64,000 bases of DNA, from positions 2,538,868-2,602,867 of the forward strand of contig NZ_KB235914.1 in NCBI RefSeq assembly GCF_000332175.1. The letters run 5' to 3'. The position numbers were made by a program, and so were the translations under genes. The notes beneath the pieces are model-generated. The model made no database searches. It was given only the letters and a program-made list of their open reading frames with translations, and had not been told where the DNA came from. Position 1 is the stretch's first letter. Each line of letters starts with the position of its first letter. The DNA is from Pseudanabaena sp. PCC 6802 (GTDB taxonomy: Bacteria > Cyanobacteriota > Cyanobacteriia > Pseudanabaenales > Pseudanabaenaceae). This document shows, piece after piece, positions 33,927 through 43,149 of the stretch.

Positions 33927-36107
33927 TTAATCAGTGGATAGCTTCAGACCTTTCAGCAGCGATGAGTTGACAATCACTGACAGAGAACTCAGAGCCATAG
34001 CAGCCGCTGCAATGATTGGGTTCAGGAACCCTAGAGCCGCAATAGGAATTCCTACCGTGTTATAAATGAAGGCCCAGAACAGATTCTGTTTAATCTTGAG
34101 CATCGTGGCACGGGACAGGCGGATGGCTGCCACGACATCGCGCACGTCATTTTTCACCAGAATGATGCCACCTGTTTCTTTCGCAACATCTGCCCCAGAA
34201 CCGATGGCAATCCCAATATCAGCCGTTGCTAAGGCTGGCGCATCGTTGACTCCATCGCCCACCATCGCCACAACCTCACCCTGTTTCTGTAGGTCTTGCA
34301 CGACCTTGGCTTTATCTCCTGGTAGGACTTCAGCAATTACCCGCTGAATGCCTAATTGATGGGCGATCGCATCCGCAGTCCGATGATTATCTCCGGTCAG
34401 CAACACGACCTTAATATTCTCTTTGCGTAAAGCTGCGATCGCTTGACTAGCTTCAGGCTTGAGCGTATCGGCTACAGCGACGATCCCGATTAAAAGACCA
34501 TTGCAGCCCACCAGCATAGCTGTCTTCCCTTCTGTTTCTAGACGGCTCAGCGTACTCTCAGTTGATGGATTAAGGTAATAGCCTTCCTGTTGAAACAGTT
34601 GGCGATTGCCCAGGATAACTCGGTTGCCGTTTGCTTCTCCGCGAATGCCGCGCCCGGGAATCGCCTGGAAATTCTTCACATCAGGGATTGACAAATTCTG
34701 GTGTCTGGCTGCCCGCACGATCGCCTCTCCTAGGGGATGTTCTGAACCTACCTCCACAGCAGCGGCTAGCTTTAAAACTTCGCCTTCTGGCTGCTCTGCC
34801 AGAGCAATAATATCCGTGAGGCTGGGTTCTCCCCGTGTCAGCGTTCCAGTCTTATCGAAAACCACCGTAGTAAGTTTCTCAGCTCGCTCCAGGATTTCGC
34901 CACCTCGGATTAAAATCCCTGCCTCCGCCCCTTTGCCTACACCTACCATCAGAGCCGCTGGTGTCGCAATTCCCAAAGCACAGGGGCAGGAGATAATTAA
35001 TACAGCAATGAAAGATAGCAAAGCCTGTGGGAAATTACCCAGGATCAGCCAAACGATAAATGCTAGTAGAGCAATGCCTACAACAGCAGGGACAAAATAG
35101 CCAGTAACCTTATCGGCAAGCCGCTGTACTTGAGCAGTGCTAGCTTGAGCTTCCTCGACAAACTTGATAATTTGAGCTAGGGCTGTTTCTGCCCCCACGC
35201 GCGTAGCGCGAAAGCGGAAGCTTCCTGTTCGGTTCAAGGTGCCGCCAATTACCTCTGCTCCTGTTCCCTTTTCTACAGGGATCGACTCCCCAGTTAGCAT
35301 GGACTCATCCACGGATGATAAGCCATCAAGGACGATACCATCTGTTGGCACTTTCTCACCCGGACGGACAACGATCGTCTCTTCAACCATCACGCTCTCG
35401 GCGGGGATTTCCATCTCTATCCCGTCTCGGATTACCCTGGCTGTGGCGGGTTTTAAATCAAGGAGCTTGCGTACTGCCGCCGATGAATTCTTCTTAATGA
35501 TTTCTTCCATGTACTTGCCCAGCAGTACAAAGGCAATTATTATGGCGGAAACCTCAAAGTAAACGCTGCGCTCTTCGACTCTGACAGGCAGGATACTAGG
35601 GAAAAAGACTACCACTACGCTATAGAGATAGGCAACGCTAGTTCCCAGAGCAATCAGAAAGTCCATATTAATGCTGCGGGTGCGAATGGCATTCCACGAC
35701 CCCACATAGAACGACCACCCACCGATAAACTGGACTGGCGTAGTCAAGATAAACAGCCACACTCCCCAGGTAAACCAGGGCAGAAATGGAATTGGAACCC
35801 AAGTCACAAGAGTTACACCTGCTGCCAAACCGATAAAAGCCGCCGCCCGCAGAATTGCCAGGAACAAAACTCCTGTCAGCGCAATTGTGACGCGGGTACG
35901 CATAGACTTGAGTTCGGCTTCGGGCGACTCGAAGGTACGCTGGCAACCCTGGCTGCAAAAATAATAGGTACGCCCACCCCGTTCCGACTTTAAAGCTGTC
36001 GCTTTCGGCACCATCATGCCGCAGATCGGGTCTTTAGCCATCTCCTGTGGGCTTGATGATACAGTGCTTTCGTGTCTGTGACCGTGCTGTCCGTGATTGT
36101 GAGCCAT
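33927..36107 (-). CDS. Cu+-type P1B-1 ATPase with N-terminal YHS domain
   Basis: This 726-aa pump has a His-rich start, then a YHS domain (KDPICGMMV ... [12 protein letters not shown]) instead of the usual CxxC heavy-metal domain. The core has CPC ([12 protein letters not shown]), DKTGT (Asp418), SEHPLG and GDGVNDAP. The last helices carry YN ([11 protein letters not shown]) and [12 protein letters not shown], the Cu+/Ag+ P1B-1 signature. It exports cytosolic Cu+ to the periplasm. It lies between a small YHS gene (6 bp upstream) and the YHS-phosphorylase fusion. Confidence 0.9.
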   Translation of the reverse strand: MAHNHGQHGHRHESTVSSSPQEMAKDPICGMMVPKATALKSERGGRTYYFCSQGCQRTFESPEAELKSMRTRVTIALTGVLFLAILRAAAFIGLAAGVTLVTWVPIPFLPWFTWGVWLFILTTPVQFIGGWSFYVGSWNAIRTRSINMDFLIALGTSVAYLYSVVVVFFPSILPVRVEERSVYFEVSAIIIAFVLLGKYMEEIIKKNSSAAVRKLLDLKPATARVIRDGIEMEIPAESVMVEETIVVRPGEKVPTDGIVLDGLSSVDESMLTGESIPVEKGTGAEVIGGTLNRTGSFRFRATRVGAETALAQIIKFVEEAQASTAQVQRLADKVTGYFVPAVVGIALLAFIVWLILGNFPQALLSFIAVLIISCPCALGIATPAALMVGVGKGAEAGILIRGGEILERAEKLTTVVFDKTGTLTRGEPSLTDIIALAEQPEGEVLKLAAAVEVGSEHPLGEAIVRAARHQNLSIPDVKNFQAIPGRGIRGEANGNRVILGNRQLFQQEGYYLNPSTESTLSRLETEGKTAMLVGCNGLLIGIVAVADTLKPEASQAIAALRKENIKVVLLTGDNHRTADAIAHQLGIQRVIAEVLPGDKAKVVQDLQKQGEVVAMVGDGVNDAPALATADIGIAIGSGADVAKETGGIILVKNDVRDVVAAIRLSRATMLKIKQNLFWAFIYNTVGIPIAALGFLNPIIAAAAMALSSLSVIVNSSLLKGLKLSTD

Positions 36108-36113
36108 TCTTAG

Positions 36114-36293
36114 TTATTCTCCCTGCGACTCAAAAGTTTGCTGGCAGTGCGTACTGCAAAAATAGTAAGTCTGCCCCTTTCTCTCTGACTTGAGCGCAGT
36201 AGCTTTCTCGACTGTCATGCCGCAGATCGGGTCTTTTGCGGTTTTACTTTGCGAGCCGTCCTGTTCGCGTTTGCGGCTAAAAAATCCAAACAT
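36114..36293 (-). CDS. Small stand-alone YHS-domain protein
   Basis: This 59-aa protein starts at 36293 after a strong AGGAGG; an upstream ATG at 36329 is less likely. MFGFFSRKREQ leads into a YHS domain ([21 protein letters not shown] ... FCSTHCQQTF) very like that of the following ATPase. It may be a metal chaperone or trans partner of the pump. The ATPase start follows 6 bp after its stop. Confidence 0.8.
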   Translation of the reverse strand: MFGFFSRKREQDGSQSKTAKDPICGMTVEKATALKSERKGQTYYFCSTHCQQTFESQGE

Positions 36294-36458
36294 GTACAAC
36301 CTCCTGTAATATGAGTGACACGTATACAAGTTCGATGCAGTACTTCAGAAATGGGGGCAGATCGCCGCAACTGCCTTAGCGATCGCTTTGCCTGGGGAGA
36401 TTTACTTAATTTCTAATTTCTAATGCCAGCGAACGAACTGAGGATAAAATTCTCAGTC

Positions 36459-36842
36459 TCACAGGCGCTCGATCGCTGCCTTCAGTTTTGCCCCTACCTG
36501 CTCTGCGATATCTAGTAGACCTGGATTCTCAACAGCTTGCATGGATGCAATGGGATCTACAGCAGCAACTTCGACAACTTCTGCCTTCTGTTGCACGATG
36601 ACATTGCAAGGCAGCATCATGCCAATTTTGTCTTCTACTTGCAATGCTTGATAAGCAAAGGATGGATTGCAAGCCCCCAGGATTTTGTAGCCTTGCATCT
36701 CCACCTCCAGTTTCTTCTTCATCGTGGCTTGTACGTCAATCTCTGTAAGGACACCAAATCCCTCTTGCTTCAAGCTCTCGATCGCTTTTGTCACAGCTTC
36801 ATCGAAAGAAACATTCAAGGTTTTACTGAAGTAATAGCTCAT
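36459..36842 (-). CDS. DUF302 protein
   Basis: This 127-aa protein carries the whole DUF302 pattern: SFDEAVTKAIESLKQEGFGVLTEIDVQATMKKKL, ILGACNPSFAYQAL and MLPCNVIVQQKA. The conserved Cys in GACNP and LPCNV suggests metal or haem binding. The family is common in copper islands. It is divergent from the CopM-like gene, and a near-exact CopR box (36882-36898) faces it. Confidence 0.85.
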   Translation of the reverse strand: MSYYFSKTLNVSFDEAVTKAIESLKQEGFGVLTEIDVQATMKKKLEVEMQGYKILGACNPSFAYQALQVEDKIGMMLPCNVIVQQKAEVVEVAAVDPIASMQAVENPGLLDIAEQVGAKLKAAIERL

Positions 36843-36881
36843 ATTAATTTCTCCTTTGCTTATTAATTGTTTCAGGCAACT

Positions 36882-36898
36882 ATGAAATGGGCGTGAAA
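36882..36898 (-). promoter_or_regulatory. CopR-type box (one mismatch) upstream of DUF302
   Basis: On the minus strand this reads TTTCAC-GCCCA-TTTCAT, one base off the exact box. It lies 40 bp before the DUF302 start in the divergent region. Confidence 0.55.
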
Positions 36899-36949
36899 TC
36901 CCCTCTTAAAGTATTGCGATCGCATTAAATTTTGTTGCGGCTGCGCAAA

Positions 36950-36966
36950 TTTCATCCTGATTTCAT
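36950..36966 (+). promoter_or_regulatory. CopR-type box upstream of the DUF305 gene
   Basis: TTTCAT-CCTGA-TTTCAT, exact. It lies 41 bp before the ATG at 37008. The box ends only 11 bp before the alternative start at 36978, which favours the downstream start. Confidence 0.75.
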
Positions 36967-37007
36967 CGCCCAGATCTATGGTGAAAATGGAGGCGAAGAA
37001 AAACCTT

Positions 37008-37694
37008 ATGAAACTGATAAAATCTGGAGAATCTGGGCATCAATGGAAAACGAACAAGCCATTGCTGCTAGCGATAGCGGGTCTATTAGCAGGCGGGGCA
37101 GTGACGGGCATACTCGTAACGAGTGTTGTGCAAGCGCAGCAAGTTCACAGAGGCTTTCCTTACTCTGTCAGCCAAGCTATGCCTCATCGTCGGGGCATGA
37201 TGATGGGACAGCAAGCCGATCGCCATTTCATCACCATGATGATTCCGCACCATGAGGGTGCTGTTAAGATGGCAGATTTGGCACTAAAACTCTCCAAGCG
37301 ACCGGAGATCAGGAAATTAGCAGAGGCAATCAAGCGCGATCAGACCCGTGAAATCGACCAAATGCGATCGTGGTACAAGCAGTGGTATGGTACGAATGTC
37401 CCTCCTATATCTGCGATCGAAGATACGGGAATGATGGGGATGCACTCTCGCATGATGGGCATGATGAACATGACGGAAGCCGATCTCAAAGCTCTTGCTA
37501 CTGCGCCTGATTTTGATAAAGCGTTCATCGAAGAGATGATTCCCCATCACAAGATGGCGTTAATGATGACGCATATGATTGTGGATAGCGATCGCCCCGA
37601 AATGAGAAAGCTCGCCAGTGCGATTGTCCAATCTCAAAGTGCCGAAATCGAGCAAATGCGCCAGTGGTACAGCAGTTGGTATGCTAGCAAGTAA
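37008..37694 (+). CDS. CopM-like periplasmic DUF305 copper-binding protein
   Basis: This 228-aa exported protein (ATG 37008 preferred because the CopR box crowds 36978) has a signal/anchor (LLLAIAGLLAGGAVTGILV) and two DUF305 repeats. Each has a His/Met cluster (MMIPHHEGAVKMADLA and MIPHHKMALMMTHM) followed by EIDQMRSWYKQWY-type helices. Many Met (MMGMHSRMMGMMNM) sit between them. Synechocystis CopM is a DUF305 protein that binds Cu(I) outside the cytosol and protects against copper. Downstream small genes are in the same direction. Confidence 0.88.
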   Translation: MKLIKSGESGHQWKTNKPLLLAIAGLLAGGAVTGILVTSVVQAQQVHRGFPYSVSQAMPHRRGMMMGQQADRHFITMMIPHHEGAVKMADLALKLSKRPEIRKLAEAIKRDQTREIDQMRSWYKQWYGTNVPPISAIEDTGMMGMHSRMMGMMNMTEADLKALATAPDFDKAFIEEMIPHHKMALMMTHMIVDSDRPEMRKLASAIVQSQSAEIEQMRQWYSSWYASK

Positions 37695-37706
37695 GCAGGA
37701 AAATAT

Positions 37707-37895
37707 ATGCCCGATCGAAAAGTAAATCGCTCCTACTGGCTTGAGTTTATCGGCTATAGCTTGGCCATAATGGTTGGCATATGGTGGGGGCTGTATGGTA
37801 TTAATTCTGGCACTAAGGAAGCGCCAAAATCCCAAGAACAGCGATCGAATGCCTTCGGAACGAAATCGCCCTCGGTAATTAACTCCCAGCACTAG
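37707..37895 (+). CDS. 62-aa membrane protein
   Basis: This small protein starts 12 bp after the DUF305 gene with AGGAAAA upstream. One membrane helix (WLEFIGYSLAIMVGIWWGLYG) is followed by a polar Ser/Gln/Lys tail. I do not recognise the family. Spacing indicates co-transcription with the CopM-like gene and the next membrane protein. Confidence 0.6.
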   Translation: MPDRKVNRSYWLEFIGYSLAIMVGIWWGLYGINSGTKEAPKSQEQRSNAFGTKSPSVINSQH

Positions 37896-37909
37896 CGAAT
37901 CTCGCTCAC

Positions 37910-38392
37910 ATGTATATTGAAAAAGTTGCCAGGAGAATAGAAGGTATCTTAGCTGCGCCAGAAACCAATCTATTTTTATTTGGGTTTCTGCTGCATTTTG
38001 TCTATGAAGTTTGGCAGTCCCCATATTTTGAGTTTTACAGAATGCCGACCTTAGCTGACAAGGTAAGCTATATCACTCACTGTACAGTGGGTGATGGGGT
38101 AATTACTGTAATTAGTGGGGGAGTTGTCAGTTGGGTGGATCGCTCTCGCTCTTGGATATTACGCCCAACTTGGCGGGCAATGATTCTCTTTACCAGCTTA
38201 GGTTGGTTTTACACGTTCATCTCAGAGATTTATCGCATTCGCATTGCAAAACTTTACGGTGTCTCAACCTTGGTTGTACCAATCGTGGAGATTAGCTGGC
38301 TGCCACTTCTGCAATGGATAATTATTCCACCTTTAGTTCTATATATGTCTAGAAAACACATTCTAGGGTATCAAAAAAATAGATCTTCTTGA
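37910..38392 (+). CDS. Four-helix membrane protein of unknown function
   Basis: This 160-aa protein has four hydrophobic segments and the conserved-looking FLLHFVYEVWQSPYFEFY near the start, plus HCTVGDGVITVISGGVV. It resembles small cyanobacterial inner-membrane proteins with no known role. The Tyr/Trp and acidic residues within the first helix could bind a ligand. It is the last gene of the CopM-headed group; pxcA follows 100 bp later. Confidence 0.6.
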   Translation: MYIEKVARRIEGILAAPETNLFLFGFLLHFVYEVWQSPYFEFYRMPTLADKVSYITHCTVGDGVITVISGGVVSWVDRSRSWILRPTWRAMILFTSLGWFYTFISEIYRIRIAKLYGVSTLVVPIVEISWLPLLQWIIIPPLVLYMSRKHILGYQKNRSS

Positions 38393-38491
38393 ATTTTGCG
38401 AAGTTTCATCAGCCCTAAGATGAGAAAATATGAGTTCATCCATTTTGAAGCGATCGCAAAAATTACTAGTTTCTGAAGACTAAGGCACCGA

Positions 38492-39829
38492 ATGGCTTCT
38501 AGTTCTAAAAATCAGCTTCAGTCAATTTTCATAAAGGCAACTCAGTGGTTTACTAAAACACCAGAAAGAGCGATCGATCGAGCTTATGAGGCTGCTGTAA
38601 ACATTAAAAAGCTCGAAGAAGAGTACTTTGGGGGGAATCCCATTTCGGAAAATGCTGGATACAGCGAAAGTACCTTTAGCTTATTTAACATTCAACTAAG
38701 CAACTATCTCAACACTATTGATGCCAGGCTAACGGAATATAAATTGAGTTCCAGAGTTCCTTACCTTTTACCGCAAAATTCTATAGAAGCAGCGACTAGG
38801 CCACTGGGCAACCCAAGTATTCAAGATACCAATCCATCAATTACCCAAAAACTGGCTTTCATTGACTACATCTTGGCAAGATATCGCGTCAACCCCATCA
38901 AAAGTGTCAAGACTCAACCAGATACAGTACAGCTATTAGATGTAGATGTCCTGAAACCGGAAGCCAAAGAGAAATTCTATTTGTTTCCGCATTCCCCTAA
39001 GAAAGATACCTCTAGAACCGTAACTTCAGTTGAAAAAAGCATTCTACCTGGCTCTTTTACCCGTGCATTCGATCGCGTTAGACACAATCTTACTCCCTCG
39101 TATAGCTCCTATGAAAATGATGTTGTTGATGAATTAAGGCAATCACGCAAGCGCACAAATGCCGCGATTAGATATTGTGCGATCTTAGTGATAGCTACTA
39201 TTGCCGTACAGGTAATTTCCAAAAACCTAGTCTACAGTCCTATTGTAGATTACTGGACTAACCAAAAACCCTTTGAAATTCAGTTGAGTCCCGAATTTGA
39301 TGACGAAGCAATCGAACGCTTCAGTATTGCCAAGCAAAAAATAGAATTCGATAGGTTGATTGGCAAATACTCAAATCAATCTCTAGAAGAAGGGAATCAG
39401 TTACGCCAGGAAGCGATCGATATTGTTAAGTACTACAAGAATGTCAGCTTAGATGGGATAAAAAATTTGCTGGCAGACTTTACCGCCGTAATAGCCTTTA
39501 ACACCATACTTGTTGCAGGTAAAAAACAAATCCTAGTAATTAAAGACTTTATCGACGAGGTACTCTTTAGTCTCAGCGATAATGCCAAAGCTTTTTTAAT
39601 TATTGTTTCTACTGATACTTTTGTTGGATTTCATTCTAAAGAAGGGTGGGATGCCTTGCTTACTTCTTTGTTCTACCATTTTGGCATCCCCGAAAATCGT
39701 ATTTTTATTATGGCTTTCATCGCTACCTTACCAGTATTTCTAGATGGGCTGTTTAAGTTTTGGATCTTCCAGTACCTTAGACAATCTTCACCCTCTACTG
39801 CTGCTATATATGGAGAAATGAATGATTAG
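38492..39829 (+). CDS. pxcA: Proton extrusion protein PcxA (CemA/CotA family)
   Basis: This 445-aa inner-membrane protein has a soluble N-terminal half including LPGSFTRAFDRVRHNLTPSY, then four membrane segments with the CemA core: VDYWTNQKPFEIQLS, LLADFTAVIAFNTILV, FVGFHSKEGWDALL, FYHFGIPENRIFIM and the end PVFLDGLFKFWIFQYLR. PcxA supports light-driven Na+-dependent proton extrusion and CO2 transport. It is usually a chromosomal gene, so its presence in an island suggests either a second copy or a captured chromosomal segment. It has its own 99-bp leader. Confidence 0.9.
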   Translation: MASSSKNQLQSIFIKATQWFTKTPERAIDRAYEAAVNIKKLEEEYFGGNPISENAGYSESTFSLFNIQLSNYLNTIDARLTEYKLSSRVPYLLPQNSIEAATRPLGNPSIQDTNPSITQKLAFIDYILARYRVNPIKSVKTQPDTVQLLDVDVLKPEAKEKFYLFPHSPKKDTSRTVTSVEKSILPGSFTRAFDRVRHNLTPSYSSYENDVVDELRQSRKRTNAAIRYCAILVIATIAVQVISKNLVYSPIVDYWTNQKPFEIQLSPEFDDEAIERFSIAKQKIEFDRLIGKYSNQSLEEGNQLRQEAIDIVKYYKNVSLDGIKNLLADFTAVIAFNTILVAGKKQILVIKDFIDEVLFSLSDNAKAFLIIVSTDTFVGFHSKEGWDALLTSLFYHFGIPENRIFIMAFIATLPVFLDGLFKFWIFQYLRQSSPSTAAIYGEMND

Positions 39830-40041
39830 TTATCGATCGCTTTGAGGGTGTTCTGATTTATATTTACGAAGCGCAATCGCTGCAATATTTGACCTCATCC
39901 CAGCAATTCGCCCATTTTTTGCGCCAGGTAAATGGTAGTTTGCAAGTGGGGCAAGTTTTCTTCGGGAGGCTTGACTTGTTGCCTTTGCGAGCTATTTTAG
40001 GGTTGTATTTACAAAATCTACAAATTTCGTTGCTAATTTAG
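39826..40041 (+). pseudogene. Start-less reading frame, probable gene remnant
   Basis: From the last codon of pxcA one frame stays open to TAG at 40039-40041 (about 71 codons) but has no ATG, GTG or TTG near its 5' end. Its translation ([20 protein letters not shown], then [20 protein letters not shown]) has the amphipathic look of a real protein. I cannot name it. It is probably the 3' end of a lost gene. The remaining gap to 40182 contains the CopR box and otherwise nothing evident. Confidence 0.35.
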
Positions 40042-40109
40042 CCTAACTGTTGTTATAGATGGCATCTAGTTAAAAGATTATTTATGACAATCAAAAGCTT
40101 TTGGGGCAA

Positions 40110-40126
40110 TTTCATCCTGATTTCAT
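40110..40126 (+). promoter_or_regulatory. CopR-type box upstream of the lipoprotein-TolC pair
   Basis: TTTCAT-CCTGA-TTTCAT, exact, identical in its N5 to the box before the DUF305 gene. It lies 80 bp before the ATG at 40207. Confidence 0.75.
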
Positions 40127-40206
40127 CTGCATTCAGTAAATTAAGAGAGAGTGCTGGTTAGAAAAGCATTCAGGCAAACTGGTTGTCTAGCTCAAAACAT
40201 ACATTA

Positions 40207-41112
40207 ATGAAAAAATTTGCCGCCGCGATTCCTTTCTGGATGGGTACCGCCGCTGTATCTGCGACCCTAATCTTTGCTCAAGGTTGTTCGTCGTCAGTTA
40301 AATCTGCTGAAGAAACACCGCCTGCTTCTACACCAGTTGCTTCATCAAAAAATCCTCATGAAGGACATTTGATGAATGGTGTTGAGATGAACAGGACAGA
40401 GATGCTGAAAAGGGCTAACTCAATTCAAGCAAAGCTAACTGCTCCACCTAATATCGCTCCCAAGACTCCAGTATCCTTAACGATTGACGTGCGGGATCGG
40501 CAGGGGAAAGCGATCTCTAAGTTCGATACTTTTCAGGAAAAATTAATGCACCTGATTGTAGTCAGGGACGATCTCCAGTTCTTCGATCATCTTCACCCTA
40601 CCTACAAGCAGAATGGACGCTTTGAAGTCGAGGCCAGTTTTCCTCAACCTGGAAATTACACCCTATTCAGCGACTATAAGCCTGCCAAACAAATTGAAGT
40701 AGTCTCTGTGCTGAAATTGCAAGTTCCAGGTGCTAGTTCTTCTGTTCCAGCGATCCATCTAAATCGCATCAAGACTCTGGGTGACACAAAAGCAAAGCTC
40801 ACTTTTTCGGAGTCAACGCTCAGAGCGGGGGAGGAAGTAACAGTGATGTTTAACCTTCGGCAAGCAGCAAACAATCGACCAATTCAAGACCTACAGCCCT
40901 ATTTAGGTCAAAGAGGCCACCTTGTTATATTGCGACAGATTAACCCACTCGCAGCAGAAGACTACATCCATGCCCATGCTGTTAAGAATTCTCCTGATGG
41001 ACAAGTAGAGTTTATGACTAAATTCCCTCAATCAGGTAGATACAAACTCTGGGGACAATTCAATCGCAATGGCAGAATAATCGTTGCTGACTTTTGGGTA
41101 GATGTGCAGTGA
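40207..41112 (+). CDS. Secreted lipoprotein with two FixH/YtkA-like domains
   Basis: This 301-aa predicted lipoprotein (ATG 40207, signal peptide ending AQGCSSS) has an N-terminal HEGHLMNGVEMNRTEM motif rich in His and Met. Two Ig-like repeats follow: one with KLMHLIVVRDDLQFFDHLHP and one with RGHLVILRQINP...YIHAHAV. The H-x-H clusters suggest copper binding outside the cell. The domains resemble FixH/YtkA-type modules. A CopR box lies upstream and the TolC gene follows immediately, so it is probably a periplasmic copper carrier for the efflux system. Confidence 0.7.
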   Translation: MKKFAAAIPFWMGTAAVSATLIFAQGCSSSVKSAEETPPASTPVASSKNPHEGHLMNGVEMNRTEMLKRANSIQAKLTAPPNIAPKTPVSLTIDVRDRQGKAISKFDTFQEKLMHLIVVRDDLQFFDHLHPTYKQNGRFEVEASFPQPGNYTLFSDYKPAKQIEVVSVLKLQVPGASSSVPAIHLNRIKTLGDTKAKLTFSESTLRAGEEVTVMFNLRQAANNRPIQDLQPYLGQRGHLVILRQINPLAAEDYIHAHAVKNSPDGQVEFMTKFPQSGRYKLWGQFNRNGRIIVADFWVDVQ

Positions 41113-41132
41113 GCGTTTATTTTCTGAATTGC

Positions 41133-42566
41133 ATGAAGATGTTTCGCTGCTTAGCAGCGATCGGCGTCAGTACCACAGTTATATTTAATGAGGCAAAGCT
41201 AGTCACTGCACAAACAGTAACTAAGCCTATGCTCAATAACTCTAGCCACACGCAGAAAGATCCAGCACCAAGCAATCTTTCTCCTGCTCCCGATCCTTTA
41301 TATCTGCCTACCAAACTAGATGAAGTCAGGCTTGAGAAAACCCAAGCGATTACGCTCAATCAAGCTCTAGACCTGGCACGCCAAAATCATACCGAGCTAC
41401 GTATAGCCGAGCTAACCCTAAAACGCAGTCAAGCAGCACTCCGCCAAGCACAAGCGGCTAACTCGCCAACCATTGCTGTCGTGGGTGAACTAGAAAGCGA
41501 TCGCTCTGCCAAGGAGACTTTTCTAGATTTACGTAAAGATAGAGAAGTGAGGCGATCGCTTAATTCTCTCGGTAGTACGCTAGAGGCAAGCTATGACATC
41601 TTTACATCAGGTAAACGAGAAGCTTTAGTTAAGGCGGCGGAAGAAAAGTTGCGTATCGATCTTTTAGATGTGCAGCGGTTAAGCGAACAAATTCGTTTAG
41701 ATGTGACGAATGGTTACTACGATCTACAAGAAGCAGACGAACAAGTGAGAATTGCTCAGGCAGCAGTAGTAAATGCCCAGAAAAGTCTCAAGGATTCCGT
41801 GTTTTTAGAAGAAGGTGGTACGGGAACTCAGTTTGATATTCTACGTTCTAAAGTGCAGCTTGCGAATGCCGAACAGGACTTGACCCAAGCTCAAACCCAG
41901 CAAGAAATCTCTCGTCGCCAACTAGCTCAAATCTTGAATGTCTCGCAATCTATCGATGTTTCTGCCTCCGATGCCGTGCAAAAAGCGGGTGAATGGAGTC
42001 TATCGCTGGAAGAAAGCATTATCCAGGCATATAAACAGCGTGTGGAATTGCAACAGCAACTCGCACAACGCCAAATCAGCGAACAGCAACGTCTTGCCGC
42101 AATTGCCGACGGTAAACCTCAAATTAGTTTATTTGCCAATTATCAAGTTTTGTACGGTTTAGATAGTGGCATGGGAATTGTTGATGGTTATGCTGTTGGT
42201 GCAAGACTGCGATGGAATCTTTTTGATGGTGGTGGGGCACAAGCTGCCGCCGATCAAGAAGAGGTGAATAAGGCGATCGCTGAAACTAAGTTCACCGACA
42301 TGCGCAATCAAATTCGTCTTCAGGTGGAAAAAGCCTATAAAAATCTGCATACCAATGCCAAAAATATTCAAACTGCTGCACTCGCTTTGAAACAAGCACA
42401 AGAAAGCTTAGATCTTGCACGACTGCGGTTTCAGGCTGGTGTTGGTACTCAGTTAGATGTATCTACAGCTCAAAGTGAATTGACTAAGGCAGATGGCAAT
42501 CGTGTTAGAGCAATTTTGAACTATAATCGTGCGCTTGCCTCGCTTCAGAGAGCAATAGCTAAATAG
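41133..42566 (+). CDS. TolC-family outer-membrane efflux protein
   Basis: This 477-aa exported protein (ATG 41133 gives a good signal peptide; a GTG at 41109 would overlap the upstream stop) has the TolC repeat structure. Coiled-coil segments occur at ITLNQALDLARQNHTELRIAEL and again in the second half (AALALKQAQESLDLARLRFQAG), with GVGTQLDVSTAQSEL at the end. It forms the outer-membrane channel, probably for the HlyD-RND pump 2 kb downstream, which lacks its own, and perhaps also for DevBCA. Confidence 0.88.
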   Translation: MKMFRCLAAIGVSTTVIFNEAKLVTAQTVTKPMLNNSSHTQKDPAPSNLSPAPDPLYLPTKLDEVRLEKTQAITLNQALDLARQNHTELRIAELTLKRSQAALRQAQAANSPTIAVVGELESDRSAKETFLDLRKDREVRRSLNSLGSTLEASYDIFTSGKREALVKAAEEKLRIDLLDVQRLSEQIRLDVTNGYYDLQEADEQVRIAQAAVVNAQKSLKDSVFLEEGGTGTQFDILRSKVQLANAEQDLTQAQTQQEISRRQLAQILNVSQSIDVSASDAVQKAGEWSLSLEESIIQAYKQRVELQQQLAQRQISEQQRLAAIADGKPQISLFANYQVLYGLDSGMGIVDGYAVGARLRWNLFDGGGAQAAADQEEVNKAIAETKFTDMRNQIRLQVEKAYKNLHTNAKNIQTAALALKQAQESLDLARLRFQAGVGTQLDVSTAQSELTKADGNRVRAILNYNRALASLQRAIAK

Positions 42567-42598
42567 ATATTCTCATACGTTCAAATTAGATATTCCAA

Positions 42599-42615
42599 TT
42601 TCATCACGATTTCAT
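42599..42615 (+). promoter_or_regulatory. CopR-type box upstream of DUF2808
   Basis: TTTCAT-CACGA-TTTCAT, exact, 57 bp before the ATG at 42673. Confidence 0.75.
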
Positions 42616-42672
42616 TCCTCTCTGTCATGCTAATAAACGACAAGTTAATGATGTGAATTATTGAGAGGAAAC

Positions 42673-43146
42673 ATGTTAAAAAGGTTGATTTATGCCACCG
42701 TATCTACACTAGCACTTCTAACTTCGGTTCCCGCTTTACAAGCTGAGGATGTTTCGTCTAGTCCTAAAGCTACCCAAATTATTCACAGTAGTGCGATTCC
42801 TAATAATGCAGGTGCCCCCAGACCAACCTACCATTTTGAAATCCGCGTTGGCGGTGGGTCTCTTTCGCAGATGACAATTGATATACCAGAGGAGGTGGCG
42901 ATTGGCGAGATAGAAGTTAAATCTCAGTCAGGGCAAAAAATTGACACCACTGTCTCTATGAATGGCAAGGCGGCGACAGTGGCTTTTGCACAGCCGATCG
43001 CTGTAGGCACTAATATGGATGTTTACCTGAGAGATGTAAATACTAGATGGAAGTATCCTAAGACATGGTTTTTCCCCATTTCTGGCAGTGTTGGGGGTGT
43101 AAATATCCCATTTGGACTGGGCCGAATTCAGACCTACGGTCACTAA
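42673..43146 (+). CDS. DUF2808 exported protein
   Basis: This 157-aa protein (ATG 42673 with GAGAGGAAAC upstream) has a signal peptide ending near ALQAED and the DUF2808 domain: PRPTYHFEIRVGGGSLSQMTIDIPE, DTTVSMNGKAATVAF, GTNMDVYLRDVNTRW and the closing GRIQTYGH. The family is nearly restricted to cyanobacteria and its function is unknown. The box upstream places it under copper control here. Confidence 0.82.
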   Translation: MLKRLIYATVSTLALLTSVPALQAEDVSSSPKATQIIHSSAIPNNAGAPRPTYHFEIRVGGGSLSQMTIDIPEEVAIGEIEVKSQSGQKIDTTVSMNGKAATVAFAQPIAVGTNMDVYLRDVNTRWKYPKTWFFPISGSVGGVNIPFGLGRIQTYGH

Positions 43147-43149
43147 GCT

